Shown here: piece after piece, positions 52,357 through 60,641 of the stretch
How positions within the stretch are numbered: the first letter of the stretch is position 1
Layout of the letters: each line of letters begins with the position of its first letter
NCBI GenBank assembly: GCA_964602715.1
Contig: CAZRSB010000004.1
Span: 9,669 to 73,668, forward strand
Reading direction: 5' to 3'
Source of the DNA: Natronoplasma sp964602715
GTDB lineage: Archaea > Thermoplasmatota > Thermoplasmata > Halarchaeoplasmatales > Halarchaeoplasmataceae
DNA length: 64,000 nt
Made by a program: the position numbers and the translations under genes
The notes under the pieces: generated by a model
Database searches by the model: none
The model's input: only the letters and a program-made list of their open reading frames with translations
Told to the model about the DNA's origin: nothing

Positions 52357-53007
52357 ATGGAGAAAAAAGAAGTTATCCTTTCACTCGAAAAAGACCTATG
52401 GGAAAAACTTAAGGTCAAGTCTCTCAAAGAAGAAACTGCTATTCAGGAACTAATATTAGAAGCTGTTATTAATTATCATCGATTCGAAGACCAAGAAGAA
52501 AGTCTATCGAAAATGATCAGATTTAGAGAGCTGGATAGAGAAATAGTTGATACGGTATATGAAAACGTGAATAAAGATAAAGAAACAGTCAGGGATATAA
52601 CTTTAGAAGCTCTCAAATATCTAAGAAGTCAATCAGATGGGGGCCCATCAAATTTTTTGAGTAAGTTACCTCATACTAGAGAAGTACTTGAATTTGGAAG
52701 ACTGGAAGAGGATGAGGAACAACTCGTTCTAAACAAAATATATGATTCTGATATTGAAAGACCGAAGATCTGCGGAAAAATACTTTTAGAGACGCTCAAC
52801 CATCTAAAAATGTATGGTGAAGCAAAAAAAGAAGATGTTTTGAATCATGTTTATTCTGAATCTGAATATAGTGACGAATATGAAGAAAAAGAGTGGTTTT
52901 CTTTAGCTTTGATAGGATTAGAACTGATGAAAGAGGAAGGAATAGTAAAGACTTTAGGGTCTGATCATTTCGAATATATCGGCCCCGATAAAGAACCAAG
53001 GATATGA
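52357..53007 (+). CDS. Putative ribbon-helix-helix-containing protein
   Basis: About 216 residues. The N-terminus KKEVILSLEKDLWEKLKVKS followed by TAIQELILEAVINYH looks like a ribbon-helix-helix (strand then two helices). The remaining three-quarters consists of helical segments without recognised family. ATG at 52357 follows AGGATAAGT. Its stop overlaps the start of the CheF-like gene (ATGA), so the two are coupled. Could be a regulator or an adaptor of that protein. Confidence 0.55.
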   Translation: MEKKEVILSLEKDLWEKLKVKSLKEETAIQELILEAVINYHRFEDQEESLSKMIRFRELDREIVDTVYENVNKDKETVRDITLEALKYLRSQSDGGPSNFLSKLPHTREVLEFGRLEEDEEQLVLNKIYDSDIERPKICGKILLETLNHLKMYGEAKKEDVLNHVYSESEYSDEYEEKEWFSLALIGLELMKEEGIVKTLGSDHFEYIGPDKEPRI

Positions 53008-54080
53008 TTGATATGATCAATAAAAATAAAGGTTTCAAAGCTGTTGATAAAAGACAAAAACCTATCAGGTTTTCTAATGTGCAAATCATCATACCCGCCG
53101 GGGAAAAAAGAACTGAAAATGAAAGATACTATCAAGATGAAAATTGGGTAACAGCAGATCTCACATTAACAGAGGATGAGCTTACCATAAGACATGAGAG
53201 CAGAAAAGATTTTACTATTGCTCTATCTAATATTTATTATATCGACAGAAAAATAAGATTCACAAAGGCGAACTCACTAAATGTACTAAATTTCAATTAT
53301 TCTGCCTCTGATGGAAGATATCTAGCTCTTATAAAGACCCCTTCTAAAAAGAGACTAAAAAAATATATGTTGAGATACATGATAAAAAATACAAAATTAT
53401 TGTATATGTCCAACTTGGGTTCAAGAAGTTTCTCAGAAAAAAAGTGGCGCAGAGGAATATTCCATCTAGATAGTTCACCGGCTAATTCGATAATAATATA
53501 TGACATAGATAACGATCAATCGGTAAGTGAGATAAATAAAGAATCTATATTTCGTCTAGAAAGATGTGAAATTAATGGTGAAGAGAGTCTAAGAGTCGAT
53601 TACTGGAATGACAGTAAACATAGATGCGATCTGCTCTTACCTTCAGAGATTTCTATCACTAATCTAGAAGAGTTCTTTAATTTTGGTTATCTAAAAATTA
53701 GAAAAAAGAAATTTTCGTTACATACTAAGGAAAAAATTCTTTTGGACGTATTGAGTGATCTGGAGAAAAGAAATCAAGATGAATATCCCACTCTCTCTGA
53801 TTGCAAAGAACTTATAGGAAAAGATGAACTCAACCATTCTAAATTGGTAGAGAATACATTTCAACTAAATAAAAAAGGAGCTATAGAAACTATAGATGTA
53901 ACCTTTGAATTGACTAATAGCGGCAAAAAAGCATTAGAAGATGATCTGATAGAAAAATCTGAGGAAGTGGAGAAAGAATATGAGGATGTTCCTAACTCAC
54001 GCAGGGACGAGATCGAAAAGAAAAAAGAGACAATCAAAGAAAGATTAAAAGAGTTCAGAAAACGCCGAAATAGCAAGTGA
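53004..54080 (+). CDS. CheF-like taxis adaptor (DUF439-like)
   Basis: 358 residues. Two successive beta-rich PH-like units (residues ~30-130 beginning VTADLTLTEDELTIRHES, and ~150-230 with IFHLDSSPANSIIIYDID) and a C-terminal winged-helix-like segment (LHTKEKILLDVLSDLEKRNQ, FELTNSGKKALEDDL) match the layout of CheF, the archaeal protein linking the chemotaxis response regulator to the archaellum motor. Identity is by architecture, not by a diagnostic motif, so moderate. An archaellin gene 16 kb away supports motility. Very charged C-terminal tail. Confidence 0.5.
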   Translation: MIDMINKNKGFKAVDKRQKPIRFSNVQIIIPAGEKRTENERYYQDENWVTADLTLTEDELTIRHESRKDFTIALSNIYYIDRKIRFTKANSLNVLNFNYSASDGRYLALIKTPSKKRLKKYMLRYMIKNTKLLYMSNLGSRSFSEKKWRRGIFHLDSSPANSIIIYDIDNDQSVSEINKESIFRLERCEINGEESLRVDYWNDSKHRCDLLLPSEISITNLEEFFNFGYLKIRKKKFSLHTKEKILLDVLSDLEKRNQDEYPTLSDCKELIGKDELNHSKLVENTFQLNKKGAIETIDVTFELTNSGKKALEDDLIEKSEEVEKEYEDVPNSRRDEIEKKKETIKERLKEFRKRRNSK

Positions 54081-54128
54081 TATAATAAGGGTAAAATCAT
54101 AAATAATACAGTCATTCTAGGTCTATTC

Positions 54129-54953
54129 ATGAAGGTCACCATCGCCCAAAAAGAACACAAAATAGGAAAGAAAGATAAAAATTTAGAAATTATACAAAAA
54201 ACAGCGAAAAAAATAGATACGGATCTTTTGATTTTTCCTGAGATGTTCCTCACTGGTTATACCTTAAGGGATAGATTATGGTATGAGAGCGAACCTGTAC
54301 CAGGACCTTCTTCGGAGAAGATTTCATCCATAGCTTCTAAGAATGACATGAACATAATATTTGGTATGCCAGAAAAGAGTATAAAAGACGGAAGACTCAG
54401 GAACTCAGCTATCCTTACAACTTCTGAAGGAAAAATCCATACGTATCGAAAATCATATCTTCCCAATTTTGGGCCGTTCGAGGATAAAAGATATTTCCAC
54501 TCAGATGATGAAATTCCTGTTTTTGACACAAATTTTGGACGAGTTGGAATAGTTATTTGTTATGATGTGTTCTTTCCAGAATTGACTAAAGCTATATCTC
54601 AAAAAGGAGCTGATTACATAGTAGTAATATCTGCTTCTCCTTCAGTCACTAGAGAATATTTTGAATCTATATTGCCTGCTAGAGCTATCGAAACTACCTC
54701 TTACATATTGTACTCAAATTTAGTTGGAAGAGAAGAGAGTATGTTTTTCTGGGGAGGTGCGGAAATCATATCTCCTAAGGGCAGAAGCATAGCAAAGGCA
54801 GGATATTTCGAAGAAGAACTGCTTGAAAAAGAATTAAGGGAATGTGAGATAGAAAAAGCAAGGAGAGGACGACCTGTTATTGGAGATACGCGACCGGAAA
54901 TGATGTACAGAGCTGCCGATAGCACTATCATGGATGAAAACAACACAAATTAA
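54129..54953 (+). CDS. Carbon-nitrogen hydrolase (nitrilase superfamily)
   Basis: 274 residues. The Glu-Lys-Cys triad is visible in LLIFPEMFLTGY, TYRKSYLPNFGPF and IVICYDVFFPEL. Hydrolyses a small amide or nitrile; specificity not predictable. Its last 4 bases overlap the end of the antiporter gene mnhD on the other strand. Confidence 0.92.
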   Translation: MKVTIAQKEHKIGKKDKNLEIIQKTAKKIDTDLLIFPEMFLTGYTLRDRLWYESEPVPGPSSEKISSIASKNDMNIIFGMPEKSIKDGRLRNSAILTTSEGKIHTYRKSYLPNFGPFEDKRYFHSDDEIPVFDTNFGRVGIVICYDVFFPELTKAISQKGADYIVVISASPSVTREYFESILPARAIETTSYILYSNLVGREESMFFWGGAEIISPKGRSIAKAGYFEEELLEKELRECEIEKARRGRPVIGDTRPEMMYRAADSTIMDENNTN

Positions 54954-56596
54954 AATACAAAATTCATCACAAGTAAAATAGCCATCATGAAGATTATATA
55001 TCTTACTGAATCATTTATATTGACCTGTGAAAATAAACTTTTTATCCATCCTGAAGGTATACCTTTCACTTTCTTTATAAAAAGATAACCTCCCAAAAGA
55101 GAACAAAAAATCAGGACAGCCTCAAAACTAACTATCGCAGACAATTCCACATTTGAGGTTAGAAGACCAGATGTTTCACCGAGGACCGCTTCAGAAGCGG
55201 GATCGACCACATTAGCTACGAATAGAGATGTTGTCATTCCTCCAAATAAGGTCAATCCAGCCAAAACAACTAGCGGTGCCATCATACCCTCAGTCAGCTC
55301 ATTTTTGATCTCGAGATCTTTTTTTGAAGATAACAAAAATATACGAATAATAGAGGCAGATATCAACACAAAAGTAGATAGTACTACAATATATAGAGTA
55401 ATGTTTTCTATTGAAGAAAGAACAGCCCATTTACTGTAAAAACCATTCATCGGGGGGACTCCTATCATGGCTAAAGATCCTATGAGAAAAGTTGTTGATA
55501 ATATCACATTACTTTTGAGAAGAGGTAACTTCCGGATATCTGATGTCCCATACAGAAAAGCGAACGCACCCATCACTAAAAATAAAAGAGCTTTGAAAAA
55601 AGAATGATTCAAAAAGTAAAGGATTCCCGCCCCTAAACTTTCTGGAGTCCATAAAGAGAACATGATCCCTATCATACCTACATGGCTAATAGTTAACCAA
55701 GCTAATATCCTCTTCATATTCGTGTATTTCATTGATATAAGTGCCCCAAACACTGCAGTGAATACACTAGCTATCAGTATTATATTACTTATCAGAGGAG
55801 TGTAAAAACCTATCTCTAATAACTTTATCAATATATATCCGCCAGTTTTAACAGTCAAAGCTGCTAGGATAGCGGTCATAGGAGTAGGTGCTTCTACATG
55901 AGCATCTGGAAGCCAGGTATGAAAAGGCATTAATCCTAGTTTTACTCCAACTGCTACAAGGAAAAATACAAAGATGATGTTTTTAGTATGAGTGGATAGA
56001 TGTGGAATCTCAGTAGAAAGAGCGCTCATATCAAAATATCCAGTATAGAAATAGGTCAATCCGATACCTGTGAGGAACATTAGCGAGGCTATGGTACCGA
56101 TCACAAAATATTGAAAGCTAGCCCTGAGTGATCTCTTAGTACCAACAAAAGTCAGTAGAACATAAGTAGTCAAAATCATCATCTCAAAAAATATGAAACG
56201 ATTTATTAGATCGCCAGTTAAGAAAACACCATACAATCCCGCGGTCATGAACAGATAAAGAAAATGATAATCATCCGCTTGAGGATCTTGGTCTAAGAAG
56301 TCTATATAATATACATAAGTAGTTAGGGTGATAATTCCAGTTATCAAAACCATTACTCTAGATAAACCGTCCAATACCAATGATATCCCATAAGGTCGCC
56401 TCCAACCTCCTAATTCATAAACCAGCCTAACATCAGGGGTGAAGAAAAGCAAGACCATCGGAATAAATAAGCCTAAAAACGTGATAACATATCTGAGCTC
56501 ATCTGGATGTTGAAATCTTGAGAGTAGTTTGATAATTAGAGCAGCAGTGATCGGAGATATCACCATTAAAATCAAAGAATGATCGATCAGTATCAT
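54950..56596 (-). CDS. mnhD: Mrp/Mbh antiporter large subunit (MnhD/MbhH-type)
   Basis: 548 residues with about 14 membrane segments; homologous to NuoL/M/N and the only large antiporter-like subunit in this operon. Charged residues of the proton path are present: FFEMMILTTYVLL (TM5 glutamate) and VGVKLGLMPFHTWLPDAH (TM7 lysine and its His/Asp loop). Expected to exchange sodium for protons as part of the eight-gene complex. Last gene of the operon. Confidence 0.92.
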   Translation of the reverse strand: MILIDHSLILMVISPITAALIIKLLSRFQHPDELRYVITFLGLFIPMVLLFFTPDVRLVYELGGWRRPYGISLVLDGLSRVMVLITGIITLTTYVYYIDFLDQDPQADDYHFLYLFMTAGLYGVFLTGDLINRFIFFEMMILTTYVLLTFVGTKRSLRASFQYFVIGTIASLMFLTGIGLTYFYTGYFDMSALSTEIPHLSTHTKNIIFVFFLVAVGVKLGLMPFHTWLPDAHVEAPTPMTAILAALTVKTGGYILIKLLEIGFYTPLISNIILIASVFTAVFGALISMKYTNMKRILAWLTISHVGMIGIMFSLWTPESLGAGILYFLNHSFFKALLFLVMGAFAFLYGTSDIRKLPLLKSNVILSTTFLIGSLAMIGVPPMNGFYSKWAVLSSIENITLYIVVLSTFVLISASIIRIFLLSSKKDLEIKNELTEGMMAPLVVLAGLTLFGGMTTSLFVANVVDPASEAVLGETSGLLTSNVELSAIVSFEAVLIFCSLLGGYLFIKKVKGIPSGWIKSLFSQVNINDSVRYIIFMMAILLVMNFVF

Positions 56597-56931
56597 TTCT
56601 TAATCCTCCCCTTTAGTATGGATGAAAAATTTAGAGTCCCATAATTTTTGAATAAATAAAATACCATAGCTAAACCTAGAGAAGTTGTAGCTAAGTCGAT
56701 GACTATTGCAGTCACCATAACGCTTTGTGGTAAAGCATCGACCATCTGTTCAGCATCCATGATAACCGGTGCAGCACCCCCTGGAATGTAGGCCACTGAA
56801 ACGAATAAAAGAATTATCCCAGTACTCATCAAACTCAAACACATCACTATTTTTAAAATATTCTGAGTTTTGGAAAGACCATAAAGCCCCAATAAAAGAG
56901 TGATCAAACCTACATTCAGTCCATTCAACAT
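56593..56931 (-). CDS. mnhC: Mrp antiporter subunit C (NuoK-like)
   Basis: 112 residues with three membrane segments, NuoK/MnhC-type: GLITLLLGLYGLSKTQNI and DALPQSVMVTAIVIDLATT, where PQ-ALxxTAIVI is the family mark. Overlaps neighbours by 4 to 7 bases on both sides. Confidence 0.93.
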   Translation of the reverse strand: MLNGLNVGLITLLLGLYGLSKTQNILKIVMCLSLMSTGIILLFVSVAYIPGGAAPVIMDAEQMVDALPQSVMVTAIVIDLATTSLGLAMVFYLFKNYGTLNFSSILKGRIKK

Positions 56932-57326
56932 GCTTTTACCTCCTTCAATCCGAACAGATAAATGAAAAGAGCTAAGATCCCAGCAAAGACCTTCAATGCG
57001 ATTACTATATCAAGAACTACGCACCATATCGGACTCCCTGGAGACAGATTGTATAAAAATGCAGGTCCCACGATTATCCCTCCAAAACCAGCTAAAAGGA
57101 ACACGACAGCCCCCATAGTTTCGAACCAGTCTATATTTTCTTCCAAATGGATTACCTTCTCTCTCCCTTGAGTAAGCAAAAGAAGTATAGCACCCGAAGC
57201 TAACAGGACTCCCCCCTGAAAACCACCGCCAGGCAACTTAAATCCATGTGTGGCAAAATAAAGACCACTGATAAACAAAAAAGGAGCTATCGCCCTTGCA
57301 GCTGTTCTCGCTATTGGGGATCTCAT
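56925..57326 (-). CDS. mnhB: Mrp antiporter subunit B
   Basis: 133 residues with four membrane segments. Signature GHG-like block FATHGFKLPGGGFQGGVLLAS is diagnostic of MnhB/MbhF. Overlaps the upstream MbhE-like gene by 4 bases and mnhC by 7. Confidence 0.94.
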   Translation of the reverse strand: MRSPIARTAARAIAPFLFISGLYFATHGFKLPGGGFQGGVLLASGAILLLLTQGREKVIHLEENIDWFETMGAVVFLLAGFGGIIVGPAFLYNLSPGSPIWCVVLDIVIALKVFAGILALFIYLFGLKEVKAC

Positions 57327-57646
57327 CTATCTCCCTCCGACTTTTCTTTTTCACTTTGTTCTTCATCATCCAGTCTGAGTTTTTTTCCCAGTATAACTAC
57401 ACCAGCTATAGCTATGTAGATTATTATTACTTCTCCAAAAGTATCATAAGCTCTTAGATCTAACAAAACCGATTCAACTAAATTTGTTGCACCAGTTTCT
57501 TCATAATTTTCCTCAATGTGTTCTTGAACTGGTGATTCTGCTTTATCTTCGTATTCTAAGCCTAGGCCTGCTATTATTAGAATAAGTATTAGGAATATCA
57601 TAATTAGAGAACTGAACTTTTTAAACCTTTCAAACACTTTTCTCAC
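57323..57646 (-). CDS. MbhE-like antiporter subunit
   Basis: 107 residues: one N-terminal membrane segment, a periplasm-facing acidic loop, and NLVESVLLDLRAYDTFGEVI followed by a second membrane segment. The D-x-R-x-x-D-T-x-G-E block is that of the MrpA C-terminal part / MbhE. Ends in a charged cytoplasmic tail. Confidence 0.85.
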   Translation of the reverse strand: MRKVFERFKKFSSLIMIFLILILIIAGLGLEYEDKAESPVQEHIEENYEETGATNLVESVLLDLRAYDTFGEVIIIYIAIAGVVILGKKLRLDDEEQSEKEKSEGDR

Positions 57647-57878
57647 CCCTCTCTATCAATCCAATCTTATTCATAATTACTAAAAAAAGCATCAAAGTTA
57701 TTGCTCCATTTACTACGGCTGCTGTTACGGTTACAGCTGGAGCTTTGTATAAATAAGTGAGTATTATTACAAATCCTGATGAAAAACTCAAATATATCAA
57801 AGCTCTGATAAGTCGATCTTCCCAGACTACTAGACCAGCAGTTATAAGAAATAGGATTAGGAGTATCTGAGTTAACAT
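57630..57878 (-). CDS. MbhD-like (DUF4040) antiporter subunit
   Basis: 82 residues, three membrane segments, with IRALIYLSFSSGFVIILTYLY and APAVTVTAAVVNGAITL, matching the DUF4040/MrpA C-terminal module that exists as a separate gene in Mbh-type operons. Overlaps both neighbours. Confidence 0.85.
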   Translation of the reverse strand: MLTQILLILFLITAGLVVWEDRLIRALIYLSFSSGFVIILTYLYKAPAVTVTAAVVNGAITLMLFLVIMNKIGLIERGEKSV

Positions 57879-58219
57879 CTCTTTTCACCGTCCTTGCCGT
57901 TCTTAAAATCACTGTAATCGATGGATTCTATATCCTTTAGGTATTCTTTTTCAACGTAGGCGGATCTCCCGAGAGAATGTCCTAATATCGGAGAGGTGAC
58001 AAACAAAAATACCGATGCTAAAAAAATGAGACCTGTAGTTTCAGTCAAACCTTCTAACAGAATCATTCCCAACAAGATAGATCCAGCGCCATAATTAGCT
58101 TTAGAACTTGCATGAATTTTCATATAGGGATCAGGGAATCTAAGAACGGCCATTCCTGAAGAAAAGATCAGTATAGTGCCGAAAATTATTACTGCCCAGG
58201 CGATAAAAGAAACGATCAA
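57872..58219 (-). CDS. mnhG: Mrp antiporter subunit G
   Basis: 115 residues, three membrane segments. GMAVLRFPDPYMKIHASSKA is the MnhG signature (R-F/L-P-D-x-Y-x-R/K-x-H). Starts 4 bases inside the end of mnhF. Confidence 0.94.
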   Translation of the reverse strand: MIVSFIAWAVIIFGTILIFSSGMAVLRFPDPYMKIHASSKANYGAGSILLGMILLEGLTETTGLIFLASVFLFVTSPILGHSLGRSAYVEKEYLKDIESIDYSDFKNGKDGEKRC

Positions 58220-58473
58220 ACGAAATCACCACCTTCTAAATATTTAGCAAAGCTCATAGTAGCGACGAAGTTCAGCACGATGAATACCACAGCTATATCC
58301 AAAAAATGTCCAATACCCTCGGCTATGCTGATTCCAATAAATATAACAGAGATTATCAACATCAATATATTTAGTGCTATGAGTCTATCATAAGAGGTTG
58401 GACCTTTCAAGATTCTATATATAGGAAGTAATGAGATAACTACCAATAAAATAGAATAGGCTATCATATTCAT
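58216..58473 (-). CDS. mnhF: Mrp antiporter subunit F
   Basis: 85 residues, three membrane segments, with GPTSYDRLIALNILML, the MnhF mark G-P-x-x-x-D-R. I start at the ATG at 58473, which overlaps the mnhE TAA by one base and has SD AAGGAGGG seven bases upstream; the earlier GTG-like option at 58503 lies within mnhE. Confidence 0.92.
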   Translation of the reverse strand: MNMIAYSILLVVISLLPIYRILKGPTSYDRLIALNILMLIISVIFIGISIAEGIGHFLDIAVVFIVLNFVATMSFAKYLEGGDFV

Positions 58474-59045
58474 TAAATAACCCTCCTTATGGACCTCTCC
58501 CATTTTTTTATGGTGCTTCCAACTGATTCCTCTATTTCGGACGTTTTAAGATAAGAAAAATGGATGGTTAACGAGTAGCCCGTTGGAATTTTTTTGGTCT
58601 TCAAAACAAGTGTGCCTGGAGTTATGGTGATCATAGACGATAGAAGAGTTACTTGAGATTCTTTCTGTAGATTTACTGGGATATCAACTATCTTTGGATT
58701 AATATTACCAGTTATCGTCTGACGAAAAAATGAAAGGTTTGATTTAAATAGATAGATGAACAGATGTGTAGATAAAAAACACCAATGTTTGATTTGATCG
58801 TAAATATTTACTTTTTCATCCCATTTCTTTTTATCTGATATGAATATAAAGTTATGTGATATGTATGACACTATAATAACAGAAATGACTCCTACTAACA
58901 ATGAATAAATAGAAAGTATATCTAATGAAAATAACCCAAATATCAATCCTGTAAACAATAGCCAGAATATAAAAAGAAACACATCTAAAGACAGATGATG
59001 ACTACTAGAAGAAACTATTTTCTGTTGCTTTTTCTCCATCTTCAT
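58473..59045 (-). CDS. mnhE: Mrp antiporter subunit E
   Basis: 190 residues, first gene of the operon. Two or three N-terminal membrane segments, then the soluble segment with ITPGTLVLKTKKIPTGYSLT, the family's T-P-G-T block (here preceded by LLSSMITI). ATG at 59045 with AGGAG upstream; TATA-like GTTAAATTTATAGTG at about 59100. It lies 120 bases downstream of the 5S rRNA gene. Confidence 0.88.
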   Translation of the reverse strand: MKMEKKQQKIVSSSSHHLSLDVFLFIFWLLFTGLIFGLFSLDILSIYSLLVGVISVIIVSYISHNFIFISDKKKWDEKVNIYDQIKHWCFLSTHLFIYLFKSNLSFFRQTITGNINPKIVDIPVNLQKESQVTLLSSMITITPGTLVLKTKKIPTGYSLTIHFSYLKTSEIEESVGSTIKKWERSIRRVI

Positions 59046-59145
59046 TTTGGTTTCTCCTGTCAGACAAGATCAGATGAGACTAAATACTCCATCAACACTA
59101 TAAATTTAACGCTGTAAAAGAGGCTGTCTCACAGAAAGAAAATCT

Positions 59146-59151
59146 AAAAAA
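59146..59151 (-). terminator. T-run terminator of the 5S rRNA gene
   Basis: Six consecutive U in the minus-strand RNA, about 15 nt past the predicted 3' end of the 5S closing helix, in the sequence ACUUUUUUAGA. Confidence 0.5.
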
Positions 59152-59166
59152 GTATAAAGTTAAGGT

Positions 59167-59399
59167 GAGCAACTGACAGCGGGCCGGGGAACGAATGGCC
59201 TTCAAACAGCCAGGTTTATCTTCCTCCCCGAAGGGAGCAAGACTCCTGACCTAAGCCGTCGTTCCAAGGGTCCACACTATGGGACCTAAGCTTCCCGTGG
59301 GCTCGCGCACCACAGTACCACAGAGCACGCTGGTGGACTTAACTTCCGGGTTCGGAATGAGACCGGGTGTTTCCCCACCGCTATGGCCGTCAGTTGCTC
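59167..59399 (-). rRNA. rrf: 5S ribosomal RNA with about 110-nt expansion segment
   Basis: The core is unmistakable: CGGCCAUAGCGGUGGGGAAA, CCGAACCCGGAAGUUAAG and UGCGCGAGCCCACGGGAA, collinear with archaeal 5S. Normally only some 15 nt follow GGGAA before the 3' end. Here the 3' partner of the 5' end, GCUGUCAGUUGCUC, lies about 110 nt further, pairing with GAGCAACUGACGGC over 14 bp (one G-U). The extra segment folds by eye into two hairpins: GGUCC/GGACC (RNA positions 114-131) and a long arm closed by GGAACGA/UCGUUCC (135-212) with a C(UUCG)G tetraloop at its tip. Total about 233 nt against a usual 120-125. Not linked to 16S or 23S here. Confidence 0.9.
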
Positions 59400-59423
59400 G
59401 TTGAGATTCTTAACAAGAGGAGG

Positions 59424-59430
59424 TATTTAT
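59424..59430 (-). promoter_or_regulatory. TATA box of the 5S rRNA gene
   Basis: Minus-strand CATAAATA, centred about 27 bases upstream of the predicted 5' end at 59399, the standard archaeal TATA-to-start spacing. It independently supports the 5' boundary of the long 5S. Confidence 0.65.
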
Positions 59431-59527
59431 GACTTTTCCTCAACCTGGTTCTTCTTCTCATATAACAACCGACAGATTTATTTTACCCTCATAAGATGAA
59501 TAGACTAAAGATATTACAGGTGTATAA

Positions 59528-60367
59528 ATGTATCAATTAGTCATCTTTGAGATCCTCCTGTGGGCTGGTGCTTTTCTACTACTATTCGGTTATATTTCCG
59601 ATTATCGAAAGCATCATTTTAGAATTGCAGGATACTTACTATTAGGTATATTTTGGGTAGGAGAGGCACCCCACTATTTTGAGATAGGTGATAACTTCAA
59701 TGCGATCCTCGTCATCATCGCTTTACCGCTTTTTGCTTATTTTGCTTATCATGAATCCCTTTCAAAAAAGTGGGCTGAAGACCCTGAAGTGATGAGATTC
59801 TTAGCAGGAGGTATCTCTATCGCTACGATAATCTATTTTGGAGTCCAAAGGATCCCTATAATAGCTGGAGGTTTAATATGGATCGTTACCGAACATACGG
59901 TTATTCTCTCCAATCTGATAGGATACGAGTTTGGAGTAGGAGAAACATATTATGCAGGTAACCCCCTCTTTTACAGAACAAACTATGAAGATATCCTAGT
60001 TTCTATAGATGGGACAAGTATCAATATAATATTGGCCTGTACGGGCCTCCAGGCCATGGCACCTGGTTTTTCTCTCGTGTATTGTACAAGTGCAAAATTA
60101 AAGGCTAAACTTCTAAGTATTTTTATAATCATACCTTCCATATACGTTGCCAATCTGGGCAGAAACGTGATGATCATATATTTAACAGTAGAAGACATCG
60201 TATCTTTCGATGTGGCTCATAACGAAATAGCTAAAACAGGTTCTGTAATATTTTTGATAATACTATTGATTATAGTTTTTGAGCTGATGCCTAAATTCCA
60301 TGACAACATAATGAGTGTGATAACTCTCCCAAAGCGTGAGCCTAACCACCAGAAACAACAGGAATGA
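59528..60367 (+). CDS. artA: Archaeosortase A-type transpeptidase
   Basis: 279 residues, eight or so membrane segments. Catalytic trio visible: Cys in LACTGLQAMA, Arg in NLGRNVMIIY and His in FDVAHNEIAKTGS. Archaeosortase A cuts surface proteins at a C-terminal PGF-CTERM tripartite signal and joins the new end to a lipid. No substrate with that signal is visible in this window. SD AGGTG six bases before the ATG. Its end overlaps the next gene tail to tail. Confidence 0.9.
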   Translation: MYQLVIFEILLWAGAFLLLFGYISDYRKHHFRIAGYLLLGIFWVGEAPHYFEIGDNFNAILVIIALPLFAYFAYHESLSKKWAEDPEVMRFLAGGISIATIIYFGVQRIPIIAGGLIWIVTEHTVILSNLIGYEFGVGETYYAGNPLFYRTNYEDILVSIDGTSINIILACTGLQAMAPGFSLVYCTSAKLKAKLLSIFIIIPSIYVANLGRNVMIIYLTVEDIVSFDVAHNEIAKTGSVIFLIILLIIVFELMPKFHDNIMSVITLPKREPNHQKQQE

Positions 60368-60533
60368 TCTTCAGAGTCATACCTTCTTCCACTTCTTGAT
60401 CGAGAGGAAGTGGTTCATCTTCTGAAATAACCACTACTGAGTCAAGATGATAATCGAGTTGTTCTAAAACCGTTTTGACTGTACTTTCATCAGGTACTTG
60501 CACTTTTCCTTCATCTTTCACTTTTATCTTCAT
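60342..60533 (-). CDS. Ubiquitin-like (ThiS/MoaD/SAMP) protein ending in GG
   Basis: 63 residues, beta-grasp fold; C-terminus IIPVVSGG with the free di-glycine needed for adenylation by an E1-like enzyme. N-terminus MKIKVKDEGKVQVPDEST. May serve sulfur transfer or protein tagging (sampylation). The 3' end is antisense to the last 26 bases of artA. Confidence 0.85.
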   Translation of the reverse strand: MKIKVKDEGKVQVPDESTVKTVLEQLDYHLDSVVVISEDEPLPLDQEVEEGMTLKIIPVVSGG

Positions 60534-60641
60534 CAGATGTTATTGACAATAACGCTTATATTTAAATCTAAAGGAACTTTTAGTGGGAGATATTTATCCA
60601 AATAAATAAATGCCCCTTAGTTTATACATGATAACAAAAAG

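Noticed and set aside
59275..59399. A conventional 5S of about 125 nt
   Set aside because: Cutting at 125 nt leaves the 5' strand of helix I without a partner; the matching strand is at 59167-59180.
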